Part shown: positions 14,021-25,404 of the stretch, piece after piece
How positions within the stretch are numbered: the stretch's first letter is position 1
Layout: every line of letters starts with the position of its first letter
NCBI GenBank assembly: GCA_037577475.1
Contig: CM075206.1
Location: 5,551,459 to 5,615,458 of the forward strand
Reading direction: 5' to 3'
DNA length: 64,000 bases
Origin: Chaunax sp. Z400
Taxonomy: Eukaryota > Chordata > Actinopteri > Lophiiformes > Chaunacidae
Notes under the pieces: generated by a model
Told to the model about the DNA's origin: nothing
Database searches by the model: none
What the model saw: the letters and a program-made list of their open reading frames with translations, nothing else
Translations under genes and position numbers: made by a program

Positions 14021-17000
14021 CATACAGCAAGCTGTAACTCTCAGCACTAGCAGCTCTTGGAGTTAATCCGTCTAAATAATAGTGGGGGGGTGGGCTGGTG
14101 GAGAAGTGGGGAGGGAGGAGGAGGAGAGAACAATACACCATCTCTACAGACACGTGGTTGTTGCCCGGCGGGAAATCTTTGGACCTTGGACGTTCTCTAC
14201 GGATGTCGCTCATCTCGTTCTCTCGTCCCCGTTGGCTCTCGCCGGCCTCTGCTGCACTGCTCAAGGAAACGAGGTACAATGCGCTCCCCCTCTCCAAAAA
14301 AACATCCTTCCCCACTGCTTTTCGTTCCTGCCTTTGTCACGAGACAAAGCTTTCGTCAGGAGGTAAAATTAGGAATGAGTGAGGAACTTCCTGGAGTGTT
14401 GTGTGTACTTCACTGTTTCTGCAGAGAGTGTGTTTGCAGCCCATGATTTGAAACAGGAAGAGCAGAAACACAGTGGAAACAACATGTATTTCCTCCTTCG
14501 CAGTGCAGATGCTTGTGCTCGGTGCTGTGTCTATACTTCATGAGCATTCCTGAATAGGCCAAAAGGCCTTGCTTCCTGTCCCGACACAGCTTCTGGTGGT
14601 TCATAGATACTCTCAGTATGAGTATCAGATTGTGTCCAAAGGAAAGATGTGCATTTCAAGATGGACGGAAAGGGAAATGTGACAGAAGACATTGGAATTC
14701 ATGAGCTGTATCGTTCTGGAACAAAAGGATTTTCATTGTTTGTAATTTCCTTTTAGAGTTACTTCAGTTTTCCTTCACTGAATTTTAGTCGAAATTGTAA
14801 AAGACACTCAGAATATTATATTTCCCAACATGTTTTTGTTTGTTACCTTTAAAAGACCAACAAAGTCTACCATTTGCATAAGAAACATAGATCTTTGAGT
14901 TATTCACTTCCCACATAGTTTTATTTGAAGCATCTTATTTGGCTTATTTTGGTTCACTATTGGCTTTGGGGTAAATATATGTTTGTGCTCAATTATCCAG
15001 TATTTCACAATATAACTCAACATCTATAAAATTCTGATTTTTTTTCTTCTTATGGCCAGTCTTGTAAATCATCTCATGACTTGTCTGGTTTATCTGATGA
15101 CCCCTGCAGCAGAGGTCCCAGTTCCCAGGGTTTATTAATAATGATAACTTGAGTCCCATCAGGCTTCAAACTGCTCTGACATGATTACAACAACCCAGAG
15201 TTTGTTTTTGCCCTCAACACCCAGCATGTTGAAATAAGCAGCGTCCCACCCTGTTACACCTGTTATGTTGATGCTTTTTTGTGGTATTATGTCCTCTGTG
15301 TTGGTGGCAAACACGATTGTGTTACTTTGCATTAGGTAATACACAGAGGAGTAAAGCCATAGTCACTCCCAGAGGGTGCAACCCCGGGTTTGTCATCTTG
15401 CACCATCACATTTTTTTAATCAGACACCTTAATGGTGAATTAGTGCTTTCAATGTTCATGCATGACACGTTTGTTTGGTGCCATGAATCATTAAGACATG
15501 CAGCCCAGCTGAGAACTGTGTCCTTCTTCCACATGAAACTATCCATCCTTTCATCAGAGCTTGTGATGTGACGTGAGGGCAGAGCGGTCAGCCTTTATCG
15601 ATGCATGAGTCACTGTTTCCTCTGAGGCCAGTGTATGAGTCTGAAGACCACTAACGCTCCTCAGAAACAGCCTCACATAAAGGACTTCTAATGACACTCT
15701 GACAAGTATTCCATCTCAGCTTTAATGTTGCAGCCGCTGTGTCGCAGTGCACTTAGAGTTCTTCTTCTCTCATTGGATTCAAAGTTTTGACTCAGTGAGT
15801 CAAAAACCTGTGCTTGTGTTCTTGCTCTCTATGCCTTGGCTTTAGTTGCTCGGTATAAGGTGCGTTCAGGGAGGCCTTGCGCTAACGGTGATGCCTGCTG
15901 GGGAGCCGGAGGATAGATGGTGGCTGACAAACCCTTGACGTTGCAGTGCTTCTGGTGTGTCATGCTATTTTGCCGTGGTGTTTGTCTCAATTTAAAATCG
16001 CTGGAGAAGTGTCTGCTTTTATCACAGCAGAGCACAGAGCGAACAATTACATGTGATTGGATGGGACGTCCCATGGAGACTCTTTACCCTTTACCTACAA
16101 CTTGACAAATAGAAAAAGAGTCATCGAAAAAGGAAAATGTGTTCATTAATCAAAAGCAGAAGTTAAAGTTGCACAGAGCAAATGAAACTTTGGTGGAAGC
16201 TGTTTCCTCCAGATTCTTTATTAAATGGCCAAATTTGAGATTGATGGTCACAACTTTTTTCTGTATTTAGCATCATTTCCTATACAGCACAAAACAATAT
16301 AATAGATTCAGTATCTAGTATGCAGAAGTCAGTCTGTGCACGTAAAATGTGCGTAGAGATACACATAGCTGTGATGATAAAAGTTGAAATGTTCTGTTTT
16401 GTTGTTGGCGGGAAGTGTTTACATGATTCCTCATATTTTTGTTTATTAAAATCTCCCATTTGTGAGCAAAGTGTCTCACCATTGGCAGCTTTAAAATGCC
16501 CTCTTTAGTTCCAGGGAGGCATTAAAGCATGAAGACCGATACTTATTCGAATGAAAGCATGACACGACATTAAAGACGCCTGGAGCAAAGAGAGACAGGA
16601 GATGGAGGAGAAGAAAGGGCCTGTAGCTCGAGGCTTTTCTACAGCATCAAGCAGTGTGTCAGGGCTGCTGTTGGAGATCCGTTTCTGAGCTGCACAGCCT
16701 CTCCTTCTGACGTCTCCCGGCTTCAGGGAAATTAGACAGCCATGTATTTAAGTTACTCTGTCATCCCCAGTCTGCTCGGAGAACACACAGCAATGAAAGT
16801 CATCACAGAACAAGCCGGTTGTCTCGTCCTCTGTGAAGCTAAATCAAGCGCAATCAATTCTGAAAATATTTTTTTTCTACAAAAGGAAAAATAATGCCTT
16901 AAAGGTTGGAGCCAGAGGGAGAATCTGCAGAGGCTTATCCATCCAGCGGTGATAAAAATCTGTGATCGATGAGGTCGTATACTTCATCAAACGGCTCCCG

Positions 17001-18770
17001 GCCTATTTTTCTGGTGTAAATTTAGTTTTCTGACAGCTATTATGTGACAAATTATGTGCTTGGTATCTGTTACTGTGGCCCCATTGAGCGGCGCTGGTCC
17101 GATAATCAATGTGGCCAAGCTAGAGAGTCAGACTTTACATATCAATCCGTCTGTCGGCCTGACGTCCGCACCATGAGCTGCAACGGCCTGTGAGACAGAA
17201 GCTTTACATGAGACTTTGTTCAAATGTTTATTTTCCCTGCGTGTTTCAGATGTGAGTCACAAAAAGCGAAGAAGTCACACTTTCATTTTCTTTTTTAACC
17301 AAACTTAGATCGATGTGCAGAATCATCCATGTCTCCTGAGGGCTGCTGATCAGAAACCGTTTACATGAGTCATCTTGCCTTAGTCAGCTTGATGAGTCAA
17401 ATAATCTGTTGTGTGATCACATATTTATATCCAAGGAGTTGTATTAGGGTTGAAAACACTACACTATCATTATGTCTGATACTGCAGATCACCTTTACAC
17501 AGCTGGGATGCTTTAAAGCCTTTTCTTTAGTGTCTCGATTGTGTTCAGACGAATGCACCGAAAACCAAATGACCCTTGCAAGTGTCGTTATGCATCCGGT
17601 AAGTGTGACGAATCAAACTGTCACCCTGATCCCGGTTTCACCAATTGTGCGGCATTGTTTTTCCTTGATTGTGTCACCGGTTGTGACAAGCGTAGCGGGA
17701 CATGACTTTGTGTGGTTTCCCGTTTACTCTTCATCACCATCACAGTAGCGGTCAGTCACTCGCTCAGTCAGGAGTCGCTTAAGGACAGAGGAAAGAAGGC
17801 AGAGGGAGTCGGAGAAAGAGGGGAGGATATTTATGACTCCGACGGGGGCGAGGGTGAGCTGCATCCCGATGTCTGTTCTTTTACTGCCTGGCTCAACACC
17901 TCTCTGATGAGGGAAGGAATACGATAGACAGTTGCAGGTAATACAGGTCTCAGAGTCTCCAGGTGTGTTAGTGTTTGTGCACAATCAATATCAAAAGAGA
18001 CAAATTTTACCCACTTGGGATGTTTTATAGGAGAAATACATCAAATTGGATTGATCTAACAGCATTCCTATCTAATATTCAATACATTGAGATGCATTTA
18101 GAAGAATCACTGTAATTTAACTTCATTTTAATGTGCTTATTTTCTCTCACACTGTTTCTCCTGTTTGTTTTTTTTAACTTGTTTTTGTACTCTTTCCATA
18201 ATTGCCCACTCGCTTTCTAAAAATGTGTCAAATGAGGCTGTTAGTTGGCAAATGTGTGTCTTCTATAATGGATTTCTCTGTGGGTAATATTTAACCCTTA
18301 CTCTTTAATTCCATCAAGGTTTCTCCACTGCCTGCCAACGTCTTAATGTAATGCCTTAAGATCATGTAAAACGAAACCATTTTGGCACAGGGGAGGCGAC
18401 TTATAAAGTTTTTCCGTGTACTAGGTTTGACTACAACACTAATCAGATGCGTTCACTGACAGCTCTCGCCCTTAGATCTTTCCAAGCGTTTGATATCCAT
18501 TGTGTGGTTTTCCTCCATTTCTAATGATAGAACAAGCCTGACACAGGTTCCTCCCTGGGGCTCTGTTACCTGTCTCAATTGTTGGACCGCTGATTCAGTG
18601 CCCTGCCTAATCTGTCAGAGACTTTGGTTTTTAATGGCTGCCCAGTGTGATGCAGCGAATTTGCCTGAGTCTGACACCGTCTCTCAAAGTTTTAAAGAGC
18701 ATAAAAAGTAGAAGTGCTGGCTCAACATGAGATTTGGAGTTTGAGAACAAGGATTTCTGTCATAAATTTG

Positions 18771-19555
18771 AGGACCTACTTACTCGAGACTCGACTCAAT
18801 AAAGACTTGACATCAGTCTTGATGCTTGGTTTGGACCTAGATAAACAAAATGAACTTGGGACTTGATAGCTGTGAGGCTTGACTTGGCTTTGAGTCAGTT
18901 GTCAAATTGTCAAATTGTATTTATGTATGTATACCATTATGACTTACTTGAGACTTCACTCTTTGAAGGGACTCATACCACAAAAATAATGACTTCTGAC
19001 TTTACCTGGACTTGATTGCTCTTAGACCAGAGACTTGGCCTCTAGTGGGACTCAAGTTACTAAAATGACTTGGACTGAATTGATTTAAAGACTTGGCTTA
19101 CTTACTCCCTAAAGAGTTGACTTCATTTGAGACTATACTTGGGACTCGCTTCCAACAAGTCAGCAGAATAAGGATTTGTGACTTAAGGGGACTTATATCT
19201 TGAAGAAGATTAAGACTTAAAGACTTAACATGGATTCGGTTGGACTTAACTTCTGTCAAATTTGACTTGCTTGAGACTTGAGTCAATAAAGACTTGTGAC
19301 ATAATTTTTTTGTCGGACTGAAGTCACAAAAATTAGGACTTGATTTGAAGTTGACTGTGTAACTTGACTTGAAATTAAGACTTGAAACGTGACTTGGACT
19401 CGACTGCCTTGAGACATGTCTTACTTGAGGCAAGACGATGTCGACTTATGTATGATTTCCGACTCTAAAGGACTTTTGCCTTCACGTCAAACCTAAAAAT
19501 GAAAGGCTGTCTGGCTTGGTAAGATCTTACTCATGACTTAACTTGGACCTACTCT
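18771..19555 (+). repeat. Degenerate ACTTG/GACTTG-type repeat field
   Basis: About 0.8 kb dominated by imperfect, irregularly spaced copies of gacttg, gacttga, gagactt, gggactc and ttgactt on one strand. Similar GACTTG-rich stretches are common in teleost genomes. There is no constant period, so it looks like an old decayed minisatellite-like array. It produces a long spurious open frame on the minus strand (19098-19433). Confidence 0.7.
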
Positions 19556-22500
19556 AAAACATGTAGAACATGTTTAAAGTGCATAAAAGCTCAATCTGTA
19601 AAGACTGTCTTCTTGTTTAGGTGCTCTCAGCTGTACAAATATACAGGGTTTTTTCTTTCTAGCTGACTACCATTTGTCTCCTTGTGTTTCACAGGTGTCC
19701 ACAAATCTACATATAGGGCTTTGACCACATTTGCTCTGATATGTCGTTGTAGTCATTGGCCCTGGCCGTCTATGAGTGTGGTGAGTAATGAATAGGACGG
19801 TAATGCCGTTCCTCCTCTGTTGCCCCTGAGCGCTGCTCCTCCTGAGTGGGAGTAGTTAACAAATGGAGATTCATTCATCCTGTGAGAGCCACAGTGGGTT
19901 TCTCCATTGTTGATGCGATGTGAGAGTGAAGCTGACATTCTTTATTTTGGCATGTATGACCATTAAGATAGAGGGCTTCAATGTAAGCCAATGGAACAGT
20001 CCCACTGATATCTGAGATGACCTAGTGACAAACAGAAAAGATGTGCTTCATGTTTAATGCTCCATCTGCATGCTTTCGCAGTACTGTCATAAAATGTGTT
20101 TGGTCTGTAGACGAGACATGGATATGAGCTGCCTGCTGAGCACATTAAATCTATCTGTGTAATCATGATGCTGCCATCAGAGACCTATGGTGAAGCTGTT
20201 TTTCTTGTTGTTGTTTTTCTGTGTTAATGCAGATGTTTGATACCTGGACTCCCCGTTTTGTTCCATTTTTGTTCCATATAGCCATTTAGCCCCAGTTAAA
20301 GCCAAGTAATAAGCTATAATGATAATAATCAGACTGCAATTTTCTTTCACTTCACTATTTACTCTGATCATGTTCTGTTGGGGGCAGTAATTGTTTTCAG
20401 ATAATCAGCGAGAAGCAGGTAATTGATCCATCCTATCAATACAAGTTCAGTCGACACAGAAGCAACATTTGCTGATGTCAGAGGTGATGTGTCTGTAGGT
20501 CGACTGCAAGGATCTCAAGCATGCTGGTTGCACTGATACTGGTCATTTTTTCCAGCATTGGAGGATGGATTCTTAAACCCACCTGCAAGTCTCTCTAAAT
20601 GGCTCTCTGTTTTGATCTAACAGCTGTCAATAGACTCCAGGCCTATGAATAGCTGAAAAAATGAGGCCAATGATTCACAGCTCTGTCAATTACATAAGCG
20701 TGCTGTATTTTTTGAATGTCAAACACTCACATCCTGTAGGCTTAAAAGACAGGTTTGAAAAGTGTTAATCTTGTTTCTTCATGTAGGACAGCATCTTCGA
20801 CAAAAAGATTCCCGTAGAATAATGGAATAAAATTGTCAGAAGAAGCTTCTGGAACTAATACAGCAAAAAAAAAAAATTCTCTGACATCCATCTTTTTGCT
20901 CAATATGATCCAAATACTCATCTTGCTGCACAGATGTGGGACAAAAAAGGTCAGGTTCATACACCTAACATCCACAGGGTAACATTTCTTTGTGACATCT
21001 AGTACTGTTTGGTGAACAGCATGCTGGGAACCTAATGTTCTTTTAATGACTGTTATGTTGCTGTTCAGCAGGCAGGGCCTACAGGGACTGATTGATAACA
21101 CACACATACTCAGGCAGCGTTCATGATGCTGCACTAACAACTCATCCTGCCAGCTTTACCATCCAGGGCCACGACCATCAGCGCTCACACACACAGCTCG
21201 CTGCTATGACTCAGCAATATAGCCAACATCAGGGATGGAAGGATTAGAAAGCTCCCTGGAAACCAATTCATGCTTTGTTGTCTTGCTGTTTGCATTTAAT
21301 TTAGGCCTGTTGTTACAATGAATCAATACTTGTAATCATTCAGTTGTTGTGTTTACCCTGCCTGGACAATTAAGTTATCAAATCCACAGAGTCACTAGCA
21401 CTGATTTCTAAGCCTATACCATAACAAAAACAAAAAAAAATGGTTTCATAATAGAATTGTTCCCAGTTGTAAATAGTAATCAGCTTCCCTGTTTCACAAC
21501 GAGCCACAGTCTGACATGATTGGTGCCAAACAGTTGGGTCCTTTTGCAAGGTCACCCTCAAAGGTAAAGCTTTACTCCTGAGCTGCAGACGCAATCTGTC
21601 CCACTTCAACAGGAACGTAAGAAAACACATGGACAGAGCATGACTGCAGCCGCAGTGCTACCAAGGAATGTTTGCTGATTCCCATCAAAGGGTGAAACAA
21701 CATTAAAGGAAAAATGGACGCCCTCTGTGTGGGCATGTCGCCTCGGTCCCTATGGAAGGGCAGGGCTGAGGAAACTTAAAATGGAGCTGAACACTCTGAG
21801 ATCATACAAAGCTTCAGCTTTTTTACAGTGATTTAAACACTGACTGATGAAGTAACCACATATGATCCACTGTGATCGTATTTTAAGTACGCTGTAAATA
21901 CTGAAATTTCTTCTAAAAGAACTAGGAAGCCAGAAAGTCAGAGCAGTTGTGATAGCAGGTCCACTTATCAGTTGTCTGTTAGACCACAACACTGTAGTTC
22001 ACACTGTCGTTGTCGACTCCCACACTTCCCTTCCCTCCTCCTCCTCCTCTCGTTATGGAAAAGCTCTGAGGCTGCAGCCGTTCTGGGAAAGGAGCCAGCC
22101 TACTGCCACAACTTCTGCACATAAGCACAGAATAGATGGAAGTCCAAAATTAAAAGCATTGTTGTCCCCATAGCTGGTCGCACAGAGATGGAGTGACAGC
22201 TTTATTTCATTGTGACGTCTCGGGCGACCTTGGCTCTGAACTCTCGTCCTCGCTCCCTCCGGAGACGCTGTTCAGATCTGCAGTGTGGAACCTTCAGGAA
22301 CTCGGATCTGTCAGCAAGTCAAACTCAAGGCCTGTACCGAGTTGGTACTGACATGTTTTTCATTCCATATCTCGTCCCTTTTTCTTATTCTCAATACTGT
22401 TTGAGACACAAGATGTTCTCATGAATGAATCTGAGTATGATGTACTGTTAGGGTTGCCATGGTGATGGCTGTCATCTGCGTGCATGTCAGTTTCCATGCA

Positions 22501-24802
22501 TTTTTTTCTCCTTTTTCCAGTAGGAAGCCAGGTTGCTATGTGCAAAGTGCTGAAATGATGCTGTGAAGCAGAAGAATTGTATGAAGCTTTTTTTTTACAT
22601 TTGTGGATATTTTTATTATTGTAGAAATCAGTGCTGATGTCTGGTTTGTGTTTTAATGCAATAAGATGTTCCACCTCACCACAATCTTTTTTATTATTTT
22701 CAATTTTGCTTTCTGTTTGCCTTTTGTCTTCCCTGCTTGGAAATAAATCAAATACCTTGCACTGCAGTCCTTCTCACTGTTCAAACTATTGCTGGCTTAG
22801 AGAGGTTGCAGACATCCTTCTGCCTCCTCGGATACACATGAAGTTGCCATCTTTTCACTTTCGAGTGAGAAACTTCTTAACTTCATGAACACAGTCTGCT
22901 CACAAAGTTCCCTACAGGTTTTATAGAACATTCAGACCGAACAGCACAGCACAGTATTAAAAAATCATGAAGGGCTTTGTGGGATATTCAGGTACCAGTA
23001 AGACAGTAAAATATGATCCTGGAAGTCTGGTTTCAGATTCCAAAACACTGCAGAGAGATTGATAAAAAGGTTAGTGATAATTTTTAAACTATGGAATTTT
23101 AAAGGTAAACAGTATAATTACACTATTTCTCTTCTGAAGTTATGTATAAAGAATGTGTTAATGCAGGTATTTGATTAGCTGCCAAAGTGTCTTGGATGGC
23201 ATTAAATACAGTTGCAGCAGAAGTTGGCCAGCTTAATTTTTTTTTTTTTTTTTGCAAAACAAACATGCATTTTTTTTGTAGGAGCCTGCTGTGTTTTTGC
23301 AACCCTGCTGCATCCACACAGTGCTCTCAATGCAACGAATGAGGGGGCTGCATTTTGTAGTAGTAATGTCGGTGTGAATAGACTTACTCAGCCTCCATTA
23401 GAAGTCCCTTGTGCAGCAACAAGTGTGAACCTCTTATCTTGTCTTTGGTTGTGGCAGTAGCTGAGACCCTTACTGTCATCTGGTTTTATCTTTTATCTTT
23501 TACCTGCTTGTGTGTGCAAAGCTGAGCTATAATTTCCCAGCAGGAGCCCTGAGCAACTTGTCTTTTACCCATGCAGCTAGTCCTCCTATCTCAAAAACCT
23601 ATTGCTCTGCTGTTTTAAGAGGTATAAATGAAACACTCCCTGTGACTGTCTCTACTCCCCTCCCTACCCACCTTCCCTTAGTCTCACCCCTTGCACCTTG
23701 CAAATTAAAGAGCGCGTCTATGAGCCTGTGTTGGCGTGGCAGCACTGATGAGATGTAATCACCGCGGAGAGGCTCAACTGCTCTCTTTGCACCCTGCCAT
23801 TGAGCTCATTAGACCAGGAGCATGAGACGTTGAAAAGAAAGGCACTGCAGCATTATGGCGTTGCCACAAGTGGATCCGAGGAGGAGTTTGGGATACGGTA
23901 CTTGCAGCGAGTGTCACTTCTTCGGATGCGGAGCTGAGAAAACAAATGTTGTGCTGATACTTCTGTTTTCTTGCAGCCTCATCTCTTTTGCAACATTACC
24001 ACTGAGCCCAAGCCATTACAGTCAAAGCTGTGAGTTAGGTGCGGCACAGCAGCGAACATCTGGTCCTATACATTTTCTAAACAGTCAGAACAAGAAGAAC
24101 ATTGTGTGCATTTGTCATCTGAAAGTGTGCCTTGATAGCAGTTCAGTAAATGACATGTTTTTCCCTATTTATTATTATTTAGATAAATAGATGTATAGAT
24201 GAATAGATATGGATAGAAAGTCATGTACCCTCAAACTTTATTACATGCTTATTTTTATTATTTTTCAATTTTTTAACAAGGCTAGCAATACAACTTTTAT
24301 ATAAACACAAACCAGTGGTGTAGCTGAATGGATCCCAGTTACTGTAGTATATAAATATAAATATTTAACCATAGTTAAATATTTATCAGTTATGTTGCTC
24401 AACATTTTCTCTCTTGTGCTTAGAAATGTCTTGCTCTTACCTCTACCCTTTGTAGCAAAGTTGTTTGTTTTTTTAATAATCTGGGCTTGAATAGCTCATA
24501 TTTATAGCTCGGCATATTTTACAACCATTAAAAGGTTGCCACAGTTGCATGAGTGTAAACAGGATGACTCAGATGTAGTGTCCTCCCTCCTCTCAGTCTC
24601 CAGAGTGAGGCTGCATTTATGAGAAACAAAGTCTTCTGAAAGGATCGGTACCTTTACTGCCCCGTGCTTTTGTTTACTGCGCTCTCGCCTCACACACATG
24701 GATTTTGCCACACCTCTCTCGGACTGGGGAGTGCAAATCCAATTTCCCAAGTGACTCTCATAACACATTATTCATGCAGGTAGGTTGATAGGTGGTTAGG
24801 TA

Positions 24803-24825
24803 TGTGTGTGTGTGTGTGTGTGTGT
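24803..24825. repeat. (TG)n microsatellite
   Basis: Perfect TG run of about 22 bases shortly upstream of the tmem108 start-codon exon. Confidence 0.9.
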
Positions 24826-24927
24826 TCAATTACACCTCTTTAGAAGTGCTGTGGGCACATGATGCCCAAGGGCATCTTCACAATGGGAGGGAAACATGCA
24901 CACACTCCTCCGGATGTAAAAGGAGAT

Positions 24928-24929
<2 letters not shown>

Positions 24930-24990
<61 letters not shown>
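24930..24990. repeat. (TG)30 microsatellite
   Basis: Thirty TG units, the longest microsatellite in the window, about 370 bases upstream of the tmem108 start-codon exon. Translates to spurious His-Thr repeats on the minus strand. Confidence 0.95.
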
Positions 24991-24998
<8 letters not shown>

Positions 24999-25362
24999 GC
25001 CTTCCATTTAACAGGAGGCCATCACATGCAGTGGCTGTCTCAGAACATGGCTTACTGGTCAATGTATAATGCTCCATAATGGTTTTACTGACCAGTACAG
25101 CCGGCGGAATGCTTCTGCAGTCCTACTTTTTTTCTTTTATTGGGATTTGTGTAAATCATGTTATCCACTGTTTGATGCCTCACTGATTGTTTTTCATTAT
25201 AAGTGTTAATCTATCATGGTTAAACCACACAAACCTGCCCAGACAAAATAACATTATCTGATACCCGACCAATGTGGTTTTGATACCTGAGCGTTGAGTT
25301 TCATCCGACCCCTCTTTCTTTCTTTTTTTTGCTCTCTCTCTCTCTCTTTACTATAGAGAACC

Positions 25363-25404
25363 ATGAGCACTGTGGAGGAGGAGCCGGATCACATGATACC
25401 ATGA
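25363..25404 (+). promoter_or_regulatory. tmem108: Upstream ORF overlapping the tmem108 start codon
   Basis: Within the tmem108 start-codon exon (begins 25357 after a polypyrimidine tract and ctatag), an ATG at 25363 opens a 13-codon frame (MSTVEEEPDHMIP). It stops at TGA 25402-25404, so the stop overlaps the tmem108 ATG as ATGA at 25401-25404. If this ATG is in the mature 5' UTR, it would force termination-reinitiation or leaky scanning for TMEM108 synthesis. The overlap is seen directly; regulatory effect is inference. Confidence 0.5.

Larger units (their letters stand above)
3640..25356 (+). other. tmem108: Long intronic region of tmem108 (putative intron 1)
   Basis: Nearly 22 kb with no exon I can assign to a known protein on either strand. 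Contents listed separately: an old fish interspersed repeat (5255-5670), a G20 tract (7828-7847), another repeat fragment (10255-10390), several (TG)n microsatellites and a long degenerate ACTTG-type repeat field (18771-19555). Additional non-coding tmem108 5' exons could be hidden here. The GC-richer segment 14090-14280 ends in a donor-like aacgag|gtacaa and is one candidate. Confidence 0.5.

Noticed and set aside
13929..14446. Overlapping 94-129 codon frames on both strands
   Set aside because: Five mutually overlapping frames in a GC-richer patch with a microsatellite at the edge; none resembles a protein. Kept only as a weak candidate non-coding exon.
19098..19433. 111-codon minus-strand frame rich in Ser-Lys-Val
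   Set aside because: Produced by the degenerate ACTTG repeat field (reverse complement CAAGT); no gene context.
24826..25077. His-Thr repeat protein on the minus strand
   Set aside because: Translation of the (TG)30 microsatellite.
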